Positions 24,833 through 36,329 of a stretch of 64,000 nucleotides of DNA are shown here, piece by piece. How positions within the stretch are numbered: position 1 is the stretch's first letter; every line of letters begins with the position of its first letter. The notes beneath the pieces are model-generated. The model saw only the letters and a list, made by a program, of their open reading frames with translations. It was not told the DNA's origin and did not search any database. The position numbers and the translations under genes are program-made. Source of the DNA: Symbiodinium natans (lineage: Eukaryota > Sar > Dinophyceae > Suessiales > Symbiodiniaceae); NCBI GenBank assembly GCA_905221605.1, contig CAJNDS010002066.1, forward strand, positions 544,480 to 608,479, given 5' to 3'.

Positions 24833-26522
24833 GGCTTGTGAGAACTCGGAGCGCATGATTGAGGTCCTGACCTCCATGAGTCAGTTCACCTCCTGGCCCC
24901 AAGCTCAGACTGGGTTTGATCCAGTGCGCACAAGGGTCCAGGAGTGCTGACAGAATTTGAGAAGAGCATCAAGAAGAGCATAGAAGAGCGCTGTAAAGTT
25001 TAGTTTTCGCACGAATTCCCATCAGTGCCGGGGCCCTTTCCAGGCAGCGAGCCGGGAGCCAAGCGCCAGGGTGCGAGTCGCTGGCACCAGGCACGCGGCT
25101 CAGCACAGGCAAACAAGTGCCAAACATATGCATGTGCAATCCTTGTGAGTTATGTGCAGTCAGTGCAGTCAGCGTCAGCTGTGAGAGTTGTTCGATAGAG
25201 GTTTTTGGTTTGACTCATGTAGCCCTCATAAGCTTCGCGACAGATACCTTCATCAAATCGACGCTCCGGGTTTCTAGCAAGTTCTGATGCAACACTCTGT
25301 TTGCTTGTTTTCCAAACACGTCTTGGCAGCGGCACCCAGATGTCATCAAGCTACTGATGAGGATTACAGATTTCCGTTTGGATGTTCTCGGAAGAAGTTG
25401 CGAGCGAATGGGTTGCACATGGACTGCAAAAAACAGGTTTTCAAGCCCGCCAGTTTTTTTTTTGGCATGGGCATGCCACGGCTTGTTCAGGCATGTGTGT
25501 TGGATGTGGCGCCCATCCCGAGCCCTCGTGCAGTAGGGCTGCACCAGCACCATCTAGCCCACAAGCCTGACTGATCGCTCCTTCTGGACCAGCGCCTCAC
25601 CTCGGCTTCAAAATCCACCCTGCTGATGTTTCAGAAAACGGTTGCCATTGTCTGCGATTGAGAACTATGGTTGATCTGCTGCGTTGCTTACTGAGGTTGG
25701 CCAACATGGCCACTGGACTTGCAGCTGCTGGTCAATATGACCTAGCTTGACCCGGGTTCCGTGTGTACACATTTCAAATTCGTAACTTTGTGCAAGCCAA
25801 GTCTCTCGAAGTCCTGTTCCAAGGAGGGCACGAGATTGGGCACCAGTTGAACTGGGCAGAGTCGGTTAGTGCGTGCTATTCAAGGTAGATAGAGTCACTT
25901 CCTGAGGACGCACGAAGGGACAATGTGGTTTCGCACATCAAATTCGTTGCAGTCCACGATGAACGGCCCGCAAAGGCTGAGCTCAGAAAGGCTTTCTTTC
26001 AATCGGCAGACCTTCCATGCTGTCTGCTCTATTGGCTCGGCCTGAGCAGGTCTCTGGGGATGGCTGGGGTTGCTGCCCCCCCAATAATTGACAGGAACAT
26101 GGGAAATTCAATCACGTCAACTTCTGTTTATGTTGGAACTTGGAACGACATGCATTGCAACCATAGACTTCTGAATGTCCACCGTGCAAAATTTCCCTTG
26201 ACCTAGCTGTGCCAGCACAGCTGCCCTAAATTGTGTCAATTCGCTGCGGTTAACTGCGGAATGTCAAGAGATAAAAGAGGTGAGCTGAGAGCAGAAGGCG
26301 GGAGCAGAAGGCTGAGAGCCCGACTGAGTGTCGACTTATGTCACACGGCCACACTCGAGATGAAGTGCCACATCATGACTAGTTCAGTATTTTGCAGTAT
26401 TTCGCAGTGTTCACGGCAGAGCCGCTCGGCAACTGCTGAAGTGCCAGCTGTTCGCGACTTCCGAAGAGATTGCGAAGCATGCTTCGTTCGCGCCTGCTCG
26501 GGATTGCTGTTGCAGTGTCTGA
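24833..26522 (+). CDS. Candidate multi-exon gene, unknown product
   Basis: Likely exons: 24833-24923 (CENSERMIEVLTSMSQFTSW, donor GT), 25330-25452 (HPDVIKLLMRITDFRLDVL, donor GT, same phase), parts of one frame between 25622 and 26206 (LANMATGLAAAGQYDL; LEVLFQGGHEIGHQLNWAE; EDARRDNVVSHIKFVAVHDE) interrupted by two in-frame stops, and a last stretch 26420-26522 (ARQLLKCQLFATSEEIAKHA, ending TGA). The stops at about 25750 and 25887 could lie in short introns or mark decay. No family is recognised. Confidence 0.35.
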
Positions 26523-28527
26523 TCTTTCAGAATATTACAGCAACTCATTCTAGCGAGCACTGACACATTTACCTGCAGTCTCCCTGAGTCATCCAAAGCC
26601 CTAGCCAAGGACCAACTCTAGAAAGCAAGCCTAGGGCCTAGATATAAGCAGTCCGTTGGCGCCAAGCCATGTGGGCTATGCCCAAGACTCCGCTGCAGTC
26701 GCTGCAACATGTCTTCTTTGTGATTTCTGTGCTGATTTTGGAGACTCTGGAGACAGCGGAAACAGAGACAACGAGCAAGAGCCCACCAGTTCCTTCGAAC
26801 CTTCGGCTGCAATCGCAACATGGTGCACTGTACCTTTTAGAGCGATCTCCATCTTTCTCTCTTCCTTAGTATTCCGCCTGAGCCTACCGACCGTTTTCTT
26901 TTCCAAATAAGGAACCGCGTTCCTGCTTGGTTGGGCGCTGCCTGGGTGGCCTCGTCCTTCGGCGACTGCACCCAATGCGGTTTCGGAGCCTTGGAGTCGC
27001 AGAAGTGGACAAGGGAGCAGCTTTACAACTAATTACTATTGGCATTAAGTATACGTAGAGGACGCCCAAGGACGGGCCCCCTAAGGCTTAAGGCTCCATA
27101 GCTCCATATGGCCACAACCTTGCAATGTCAGGCTCGGTGCAGATTCGCGATGTCACGTGCATGGCCATCTTTGAGGAAGCATTGCTGCCGCCGGACTGCC
27201 CGAGTCATGCGTTGCTACAAATTGCGAATAGCGAGTCGAATTGTTCACAGATGGCCAGCAACCCCTTGAGTCAGAGAAGTGCTTGGCTTTGGAGATCTTA
27301 GAGGCTTAGAAAAGACTGCTGTGCTGCAAGCGACGAGTAGATTGTGACATGGGCTTGATTCCTTCACTTTCCAGGAGACCTGTGAGAATCTGCCGGCGCC
27401 TCCAAAGACAAAACCCTGTGACTGCTCTGTGCTGCCTTGCAATCCTGCCCTAGCGAGCAAGTGCCCAAGCCAGGCCGTGGGGACAAATTCGTACGGGTGT
27501 TTGCGCATGTTACTGGTACTACCCGTTGTTATGCTAGGTCGTCTCCTGAGCTTCACAGCCTTCCCCCATTCCAAAATAGTTATATACACATGTTACAAAC
27601 CCGAGATGTGGTTGAAATGATTACGCCAAGACATTGAACTGTGCAACGAGTGTGGAATTTTGATCAGCTCCCCAATTGACATAGGATTGGATCAGCCACC
27701 TCCCCGCCCCTCCCCAAAATCATCCTGAGCCAAAGCTGCATTGGAGCATCAAGTTGAAAGATTTTAAGTGAAGGGCCGTAGCTTGCTGGTTTGGCCACTC
27801 TTCATCAGCGCCTGAAAAATTAGTTCAGGGCCCTGATGCAGTCGAATTTCTTGGTACTCGTATGTCTTCGAGCTTAGGGCCCCTGAACCCTAAAATGTGA
27901 TCTCTCAGGGCTCCAGGAGGCCTCAAGCCTAGGCCACATCTGGCGTTTGTTTTTGTTTTTTGTTTTTGCGATTCCGAAGCTTATAGGTTTAATTGTCTAT
28001 GTAGGACTCCCTAACCTTGAAAACCTAGACCAGGCTGCGTGGTTCTTCCTCCGTGTCTTTTTCTGCTCTTCCAACAGCAAGCGGAGGGACCTTGCCGACA
28101 GCATGTCGCACCATTCCGGGATTCTGCCGCTCAGAAGTCCAGTGGCTTTCTTGCTTTAAAGTAGGCCTTCTCTCGACTGCAGCAGCCTTGTAGCATGTCC
28201 CCAACCACATTCAGGCATCTTGAAGCCTCTCTTGTCAACGTTCCCTGGAGGCCACCTGCGCCGCCCCGGACGATGTGGATCGCTATTTCGTGGACACGGC
28301 AAGGGAATGAAAGGGGATCTGCAGAGATGTGGGCCGCAGGCCCTTAGCAAAGGCAACGTGCAGGGGTTGAATGGGCAGTAATGGGTACTGGGGTGTTGGC
28401 TCGAAAAACGGCATGGGATTCTCAGCAGTATGTGTGCAGTGAAGAATGGACATGCCTCGAGCGATCTAGGGCAGCACTCTGCAGACTCGGGTAACAGTTA
28501 ACATGTTGCTCATCTTCGTCTCAGCAG
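26523..28527. other. No supported gene
   Basis: I see no exon chain or recognised motif here. Several short frames are open on both strands with no splice or family support. The (GTTTTT)n-like patch at about 27950 is the only low-complexity feature. Confidence 0.4.
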
Positions 28528-29747
28528 GAGTTGGGCTGCTTCAAGCGAGTAGAGGGACACGACGGACCTGGCAGACAAGGTCGGGAATCCAATCAAGTTG
28601 CGCTTCTGTGGCAGCCATGGGCTTTGCCCCAAGGCTTGTGAGATTCGGGGATGTGAGTCGATGCCATACTTCATTTCCTGGGGGTGGCATGAATTGAAAG
28701 GTATTAGAGCCAAGGGAGCGAGTAGCCGATGTAGCCGTAACCGTTGTTCTTGACGTTTGGACCGTTTGGAGGAAAAACGGCGATCGACTGGAGCTGTATG
28801 GACCACGATGGCAAGTTGCCCTGCAAGAGTGGGGTGCCGATCCTCGGCCGATCTCGGCAGCATCATTCAGTGGATCTGCCCGGCATCGAACGGCTCATTG
28901 AACTCATTTCGGCAAGGTTCTACTCCATGCACTCCAATGCAATGTCGCCGCCGTTGTGCTACGACTTCTGCACAAGCAAGGCTGGACTCAGACACTCCAT
29001 TCGGTAGCAGCTTTCAGAACCATTCCACTGGCAGCTGGCCCTCACACGACCCTTGTTGTCTTCGGGGTGTCTCCCATTTCCTCACCAACGAAGCATTCGA
29101 CATAGTATCCGCACTGTCCTTGGACTACCATGACTGCGCGTGTCCAGTACGTCCTCCAACTTTGCTGTTTCGGTGACATTGTCCATTCGGGTCGAGGGTG
29201 TGACGTGTGGCAGGGCATGGACATATTTGCGCTGGTCGACGAGAGCGAGTGCCGCTGCGGGGTTTCTGCTGCCAACCGCAACAAATCTGAAGATGTGGAA
29301 TAGGTTGGTCTTGATTCGTCACAGGACTGTCGCTACAATGTCGTTGGGGGAGTGCCCAGAGCTTCAGCTTCGTGGGAGGTCTTGCAAAGTGAAGCCTAAG
29401 GGCGTAGCATGTTACACGGCTCATAAACATCCCACGATCTCTCTGACAAGCTGGTCATGTCACGTGTGGCCCACATCCAGGACCTAGGGAAGGTAGCTAT
29501 CGCAATTGAAATTTTCTGCGATCTCTTGTGCTGACAAGGCAATCTCCGGCACCGCCAGAGAAGGAACCCGCTGCTGCAGTTCCAGGCGTCCCCGCTGTTG
29601 ACATATCTGAGACAATTCGAATTGACCACAGCCGAGGTTGCCGTTTTGGAACGTGTCGAGCCCAAGCAAGGCGAGCAGTTTGCCATTTCCAGCGAATGTG
29701 ATGTTTCCATATGTTTCCTCTTGAGCCCTTCCCTCACGCCTCATTGA
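28528..29747 (+). CDS. Cys-containing, WSC-like protein (partial)
   Basis: Exons: 28528-28579 (ELGCFKRVEGHDGPGRQ), 28615-28652 (MGFAPRLVRFGD, donor GTGAGT; only a 35-nt gap precedes it), 28772-28980 (starts KTAIDWSCMDHDGK, includes GIERLIELISARFY, ends CYDFCTSK), 29018-29146 (SHFLTNEAFDIVSALSLDYH, donor GTACGT), 29214 to about 29292 (GMDIFALVDESECRCG) and a candidate 29580-29747 (starts FQASPLLTYLRQFE, TGA). The pair CYDFC ... IFALVDESECRCG resembles a WSC carbohydrate-binding domain, where a CxxxC helix precedes a strand ending in CxCG. If so, the product is probably secreted or at the cell surface. The acceptor at 28772 is out of phase with the previous donor, so one exon is missing or wrong. 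It may be the 5' part of the astacin gene downstream. Confidence 0.45.
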
Positions 29748-29929
29748 CTCATGCACGCTGACGTCGCACTTCTAGCTATGCACTTTCAGCTTCTCTTTTC
29801 GTTGGTTCTTCTTCGACTTCGCTTCCGCAGGCCTCTGCCCGCTACGCGCCTACCGCTACGTTGGTCACCTCGAGGCCGGGGGCCTGCCGGCCTCGACGCT
29901 CAGATGGAAAAGTGGGAAAGGCGGGGACG

Positions 29930-29963
29930 AGTGCGGATGAGTGCGGATGAGTGCGGATGAGTG
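29930..29963 (+). repeat. Short tandem repeat, unit GTGCGGATGA
   Basis: Three exact copies plus a partial copy of the 10-mer GTGCGGATGA in a row. It lies just upstream of the TTTAGGG-like region. Confidence 0.8.
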
Positions 29964-30059
29964 CTAGAAACAAACGCTCCGAGTCCGGGAGCCTGGAGTC
30001 GGCAAATGGCAATGGTGAGAGCCGAGTCAGAAAATTTATGTCTAAAATGACAACAGGCG

Positions 30060-30809
30060 GGTTTGGGGCTTTAGAGTTCTCAGAGTTTTTAAAGGGTTTA
30101 GGGTTTTTAGGGTTGAGGGTTTTCGGGATAATTTTGAGGGTTTGTTGTTTTGGTCTAAGGTTTTTGATAGTTTCACCGTCTTCCAACGAGCCCTCGGAAA
30201 TACACACATGCACCCTAGAGTCTCTAGAGGGTACGACTATACCCCGATGCTGCTGTCCTGCAGTAATTGGATGCATCGGGGGGGTCCTGAAAGACGCCCA
30301 AGCGCAACTGTAAAACAGCACCGCGGACACCGTGGAGGAAGGGGACATTTTCGAGGGCACTAAGCATTGCGCGTGCAGCCGTTCCAACATTGTCAGGCAG
30401 GGCCGGTTCAACTAAAACAGCGGAAATCTCGGGTGGATTAGTTTGGGCTTAGGTGCGATTTGTTCCTGCCATAAGTAACTGCTGAATTACTTGCGCACGC
30501 TTGGCCGTCGTGGCCAAGGTCCCCCTCGCAGGGAATTGCAAAGCTCGCAGAAAGAAGAAAGGATGGTTTATAAAAAGGTTTCTTGGGTTTCAGGGTTTTT
30601 AGGACTTTTTAAGGTTTGTTGTTTAGGTGTTTACACGGAGGCTTAGGGATTCAAAGGGTTTGTGGGTTCGGGTTTGTAGGCGATTTAGGGGTTTGAACGT
30701 TTCTGTTGTTTAGGGTTTCTTTTTTTAGGGCTTGGGTTTCTTAGGGTTTAGGACTGTTAGGGTGTTGATTTCGAGGGCTTGTGGCCTTTTAAGGTTTGGG
30801 GTTTAGGGC
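30060..30809 (+). repeat. Degenerate TTTAGGG-like (telomere-type) sequence
   Basis: Two blocks, 30060-30165 and 30575-30809, are rich in TTTAGGG, GTTTAGGG and TTTTTAGGG words separated by diverged T/G spacers. TTTAGGG is the telomere repeat of dinoflagellates and plants. The blocks are too diverged to be a working telomere and are flanked by genes, so they look interstitial. A direct repeat (TTCTAGA-GCCAAGC) follows at about 30829 and 30887. Confidence 0.6.
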
Positions 30810-31023
30810 TGGCCGCGCCCGAAGCTCTTCTAGATGCCAAGCTGTGCCTGTGAATCTTGGGCCTGTAGGCCCCCGAAACCTTTCTAGACGCCAAGCCGCA
30901 ATCTCGCAGTATTTCCGACTCGCCGCATCGGGGTTTCTGACTCTGGGGGCCCTTTTTCCTGACTCACCTGACCACCTGACCCCGAATTGATCTACTCGAA
31001 CTGACGTGGAGATCAGACTTGAG

Positions 31024-31080
31024 GACGGTGAAACACATGAGCTATTTTTGCTACATTCCGCCCATAGCCAGAAAGCCAGA
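31024..31080 (+). CDS. Isolated candidate exon
   Basis: AG|G acceptor, 19 codons of protein-like sequence (DGETHELFLLHSAHSQKAR) and a GTATGA donor. It could be a 5' exon of the astacin gene 1 kb downstream, but no connecting exons were found. The 272-codon frame on the opposite strand over this region has no support. Confidence 0.25.
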
Positions 31081-32040
31081 GTATGATCGTCGCACGCGGA
31101 AACAAAAGTGAAAACTGGAGATGTGAGGATGGTGACCGCGTTGGCTGGTGATGTCGAGTATGTGGACAGCGCCGCTTTGCTGAGTTGGCATAAATGGGCC
31201 ATGGGTATTGTATATTGACCCCAGACTGTGGCGCTTGCACGGTTTGCACAACAGGTAGTGTGCCGGCATGTCGATGTGCACCGCTGGCCTTGGATCAGCA
31301 TTTGGCCAGGTCTTCGCCGGACATCAGCAGGCGGCTGCTGAGGAGGGACGTGTGGCCGGGTCGTTGTTGCCGAAGTGGATGCGCAAAGACAGCAACAGAG
31401 AACTGCGCAATTTGGCGATGCATGCACGGACGTTGTGAGGAGGACATAGGGGCTCCACCGATGCACCCGCACATGGAGAAACCCTCTGAACATGAGAAGA
31501 TGAGGGATTTGCACCTTGGTTTGAGCGTGATTCTGGGACTTTGGGCAACTCCCACATGCAATCGTAGAGATGGTTGTCTGAGAGCCTGTGACAGGACCTA
31601 TGGACATCGCGAGAGAATTGCAGGCTATGTTTCTTCATGTTCCTTTGCCAAGGCAGGATGACGATGGTTCTGCGCCTCCGTGGACGCGTGCTTGCTGCCT
31701 GGTTGTCAAGCAAGTCGCATGACATGTTGAGCCAAACAACGCGCAATGTTGAGCCAAACAGCCTTCGGTTGCATTCCAAGGCATGCAGAAGCTAAACAAA
31801 ACTTGACGTCTGCTCCTAGGCTTTCCGCACAATTGTGCTGTTGGCGATGGGCCTTGGCAGGACAGGGCTGCGAAAGTGTGAGAATGGGCGATGCAGCGTG
31901 TCTGGCACCAGCTGTGCTCACTTGGAGGACCGCCAAGAAGAGGTGCCCCCTGGTGTCTTTGATAGCACCTGGAAGTAACTATCATGCTTCATATGCATAA
32001 TATGCAGCACATGCTACGACATGGTACCACGTGCTACGAG

Positions 32041-35000
32041 GTGTCAATGACATTTGGACGGACTATGTTATCGTGCCTTATGCATTTGACGGTGACGTCG
32101 ACAATGCCCGCAAGGCCTGCAGTTTGCACGCTGAAGCGGACATGAAGTCATGTAACGAGCTGCTTAGACGGGCTTCTGCAGAAAGCAGCTGACCGGGAAG
32201 ATCAGGGAAGGCTCGGTTAGTGTGTAGGACATGGGAAACTAAGCAGGACCTCATGGCCTTATGGCACATGGCAGGAAGCCTTCCGAGCTGCGGTCGTCCG
32301 GTGGCACGAGGGCACGTGCGTGGTCTTGAAGGAGGCCATACCATACACAGAAATGTACCGAAGTTGGGCCAGAAGTCCCACTCAAATGCTCTTAGGCGTT
32401 GCCCTTAACTTCAGCACTCAGAAACACGAGGCAATGGGAGGATTGCGGGGCATTCCGGGTCTGTTGCCGAGGTGTTGCAAACCCAGATCAGCCAGCCCTA
32501 CGTCCAGGCTTGCATGATCTTATATGGGATCCCTCGTCTTGTCTACTCCCTCGGAACTCTTCATAACTCTTCATTTGACTACGGTGGTGCCGACATGTGC
32601 ATATCCGGGTGTCTGCGGAGGGCTGTGCACGGTAACTCAGATTGTTTCAGGGTGTGGCTCGTGCAGGTGGGCATCTACGAGGAAAACAGCTGCTGGTGCC
32701 AGGGTCAAGGTTATCCTGGGTACTGGAATGGACGACCACGAGCCCTTCGCATCAACCTAGGCGCTACTGCCTAGCGGTCCGCGACAAACTCATGAGATGT
32801 ACTTTCGTGCTTGTCGCGAAAGTTCTGACGTTGTGCTGCGAAGTTCGCGAAAGTAACCTCAAAAAACTGGACTTTCGGGGAAGAACGTCAGTCTTCGCCA
32901 GGGTATGGGACCATCAGATTTGTAATGAAGTCCTGCGAAGTGCTTTCACGCCTTGTGTGGTGTGCACGAGCACGACTGCATAATTACTGCCTGCTTAAGC
33001 GCCTTGGCCTTGTTGCAGGTTGGTGCAACAGTCTCTTTCACGTCGGGTCGATCGTCCACGAAATCGGCCATGCCCTGAGCGAGCAGCCACCTCCTTCGCC
33101 CTGCTTGCATGTTGTCAACCTCGGCCCATGTCGCGTGTCTCTGTCTCTGCACTTCTATTTCTCTCCTTTTCTCTGCCGTTTTGATGTGCGAACGCAAAAT
33201 GACGTTCCAAAAATGACGACTGTTACGAGGATCTCATCCTCGCAACCGTCAGCATTGTTGATATGCGAACGCAAATCGAAGCTCCAAAAGTGTCGACAGT
33301 TGCAAGGACGGCGAGCCCCAGGGTTCCTCACCCTCGCAACTGTCAACAATTGTCAGCATTGTTGATACGCGAGCGCATAAGGAGGGAACCCTTTTGCTAC
33401 GTTCGGGAGGGGCCCTTCCCCGTGCTTCGGCTGTACTCTGACTTCTTTGTGGCGTTATATGGATTCGCATGCCGCATGCCTTCAAAACCTGGAATCCCTC
33501 AAAGCAAACCTTGACACCCTCCCAGAACCCTATCGGAAAGTCCACCACTCCACCACCACCACGGCGAGCTGGTTGCTAAGAGGCCTGAGCTTTAGTCCGT
33601 TCAGGCTCCTTTCGTGTGTAGCACTGCCTCACCTACACTACGCGCCTTCAGACATGCTTCCAAGCATCCGCACGCACCACTGTTGACTCAGATTCGCACA
33701 CGGGAGGTGGTGGGTCTCCGGGAGCTACAATGTTTTGCACGACCCGAGTCTGGGGGACCACGTTAACTTCCGGATAAATACTGAACAATACCGAGCAAAA
33801 TTCCGGGGGATGGCGCCAAGCAGGAGCTGTGCAGCAGCACTGCGGCAAGCCTTGCTTTAAGCCTTGTTGTGCGTGTCACTATCCAGCTACCCTTTATGCT
33901 GTATGCTGAGGCCACGCCCTGGGTATGAACCACGAGTGGCTCGGAGTCACATGTCGATCCAAGCTTCATGGATCTCAGCATTTTGCTTTTCCAAGATGCT
34001 TATGACATGAATGAACTGATCATCTCTGACCTGACCTAGGCTGGCTGATTAGATAGGTTCAGAAAGGGTCCACTTGGGCCGTTCGATTCACTTGACTAGA
34101 TCGGTGCCCTCAGACAAGGCAGAAACGCCCTGATGCCTACCAGCAGTTGAAGGGGCATGGACCTCACATTGTCGTACACTGGGACAACATTGCCCTGGGC
34201 TCAGAGTAGACTTGCCGTTGCAGAGCACAGCGGAATTGAGATCACGGAACGACAACGGCTGTCAGTCGCACCTTGCTGCATACTCGTACCCGTTCATCCA
34301 CACTACGTCTGCTCAGTATTCCCGAGGATCCACACTGGACAGACCAGAAACCTGGCCGAAGTTTCAATCATGATCGTTTTGTATTGGCAACTCTTGCCTT
34401 TGACTTGAAGACAAACCCAGATGAATCCAGCGTATGGAGGGTGGAGTTTGAGAGGATGACCGTTCTTCGACAGATGAAAGCTGAGGGGTAAGATGCCCCA
34501 CCCCTCTGCCCCGCCTCTGCCAGACCGTCATCACCCGCAGAAGTTAGACCCACTCTGCATGGGATTCCGTAAGATCTTTCTGGTGACGCTGCACGTCACG
34601 GTCAGAACTGCTCTCTGGGTCAGGCTGCACGAGCTTGTACCTGTCATGTATTGGCATCTTGCTGCTGTGTCCTAGGTATTTAGAGAACCGGGACACCTAC
34701 ACTGGCTCAAATTACCAGGGTCCCGGCGACAGTGACTCAGCAAGATGATGCAAGGGCTCATGTCGTCACAGGATTCAGGCAGGTGCAGGAAGTTGGAAGT
34801 TGGATTATTTGGGAGGCTTCCACGGCTACGCTCCCTATGACTTCGTCACTTGGTTTTGTTCAATCTGGTCAGTGGGTGGCAGCATGGCATCGAGCGGCAT
34901 TTGGGCGTTTGCTGTGTTAGCCAGGCCCATTTGCCTCCTCAGGAAAGCATTATGCACTACCCTCTGACGGATGCTTTCGATCCCATAGAACCTGCTTTAG

Positions 35001-35199
35001 CTGTGCCTTGGATTTGTTTTTTTTTTCCAACCTGAAGCTGTTGTGTCTTAGTGTTGTTAGAAATGACTGCACTATCGAGCACCTGTCTTGCTGTCCTATA
35101 TACATTCTCCTACACATCCAAGGGCCTCCTGGGCAATCGGAATTACTTGTCTGAAGGCGACCTGGTGCAGGTCAACGACATGTACCAGTGCAAGGACAG
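32041..35199 (+). CDS. Astacin-family (M12A) zinc metallopeptidase
   Basis: A secreted-type endopeptidase. Exons: 32041-32114 (IWTDYVIVPYAFDGDVDNAR), 32275-32331 (EAFRAAVVRWHEGTCVVLK), 32667-32760 (YEENSCW ... ALRINLG), 33019-33066 plus 33911-33935 plus 34119-34198, which together spell HEIGHALGMNHEQKRPDAY, the HExxHxxGxxH zinc motif with the following HEQ-RPD of astacins, then HIVVHWDNI; 34676-34731 (YTGSNYQGPGDS), 34816-34844 (HGYAPYDF), 34943-34993 (SIMHYPLTDAFD, the Met-turn) and 35123-35199 (NYLSEGDLVQVNDMYQC, the conserved end). Phases agree everywhere except between 34198 and 34676, where one exon is missing. Donors are 5 GC, 4 GT and 1 GA. Signal peptide, propeptide and true C-terminus are not identified. 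The WSC-like exons at 28.5-29.7 kb could belong to it. Confidence 0.88.
33184..33370. repeat. Two tandem copies of a palindromic element
   Basis: Two units of about 79 and 102 bp, each opening with ATRTGCGAACGCAAA and closing with GTCAGCATTGTTG. Inside, a left half (TCCAAAARTG...CGAC, GTTACGAGGAT) faces its reverse complement (ATCCTCGCAACCGTC). The units lie in the astacin intron between 33066 and 33911. The same halves occur at 53.9-54.2 kb. Confidence 0.75.
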
Positions 35200-35409
35200 G
35201 TCATGTTTCTATTCATGTTTCTCAAGACTGGTAGCATGAAGGAATATGCAAGCAAGGGAGATACCTTGTCTAATGCCCATGATGCGCTGCTAACTTTCTC
35301 AACAATAGCAGGGACCTGACGCACATCCCTCTGCGCATGCCGCCATTGCTGGTCTCTATGGCTTTGCTTGCATCTTTGGGGAGAGCTCCTCTGAGACTGG
35401 GCTTCGCCA

Positions 35410-36324
35410 ATGAGGTTCGCTCTCAACGCATTGTTTATGGCCCCTTACTGCTGCCATTTTGCCTGGCAGCTGCTGATTGCAAACTTGACATCGTTGTTCC
35501 TGGTTGTTCTTCCCCAGCATGCGAATTGCATCAGCTTGGGTCGCCAGATTCGAATGCGGCTGAATGTGGCACCTGATAAGACTTGTTCTACGCTCATTGC
35601 TGGCAAGCAAATTCCTTTTGTGGATGTCCACAGATGCTTGGGCCTGCACTAGGCCAACAAGGGTTCCTGGTCGCACTGGCTTGATACCGTGCAGAAGAAG
35701 GGTTACAGCTCAACTATGATGCTTCTGCGATGGTTGTTGACGATTCTATCTCGTTTTCTATCTCGTTTGGTGCAGTTTCTCACCTTTGAGTTGATTTTTG
35801 CAGAATCTTCTGTGCTGTGGTCCTCAGGGATTGTCTTTCTTACCTTGGTTCACCAGGCCGATTTAGATAGGTCTTATCCCATGCGTTGCTGGCAGGTTAG
35901 CCCCAACCTCTTGCCTTGAGCAGGGGGTAGCTAGTAGCGACCTTGGTCGCGGCCGTGGGTCGTCTTTTGTGCTGGACTTGAGGGTTCGCCTTTTCTCACG
36001 GCTGGTGCAGTCTGCGAATCCCAGTATTTCTTTGCTGCTTCTATGGAAGCTGTTGTGCGCTCTTCGTGTATCCACTTTCCTTCTTCGGATGTTGGGTTCT
36101 GGAAACATTTTACTGATTGCAGTGACCACCAGAAGGATTCTGAGAATTTGTTATTCATGTGTGCGAATCATCCCGGTTTGGCTAACTACAACCTGAATAA
36201 TGGCAAAGACACACTGACATTGGACGTCAATCGCATCAGGATCATGGCTTTCCAACATGCAAGCTTATTGTGTGGTGGCCAGGGCCTTCTAGGGGGAACT
36301 CCCAACTGGGGTGAGGCTGCCTGA
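35410..36324 (+). mobile_element. Decayed LINE-type reverse transcriptase fragment
   Basis: The frame 35410-35649 reads ...LNVAPDKTCSTLIAGKQIPF then VDVHRCLGLH. It continues past a stop with ANKGSWSHWLDTVQKKG and RWLLTILSRFLSRL to about 35917. This order (NxxKT, IPxVxxxxxLG, W-x-W/x-x-V-x-KG) matches the thumb region after the reverse transcriptase active site in non-LTR elements. A frame at 36043-36324 with a Cys/His pattern (DCSDHQKDSENLLFMC) may be its 3' part. Stops and frame changes indicate decay. The YxDD core and endonuclease are not seen. Confidence 0.45.
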
Positions 36325-36329
36325 AGACA

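Noticed and set aside
25829-25843. A second HEIGH (HExxH) word
   Set aside because: No following G-x-x-H, Met-turn or other peptidase motif nearby; likely chance within an unrelated exon.
30789-31607. 272-codon frame on the - strand
   Set aside because: No recognised motif; it begins in diverged TTTAGGG-like sequence, and codon content looks like a shadow.
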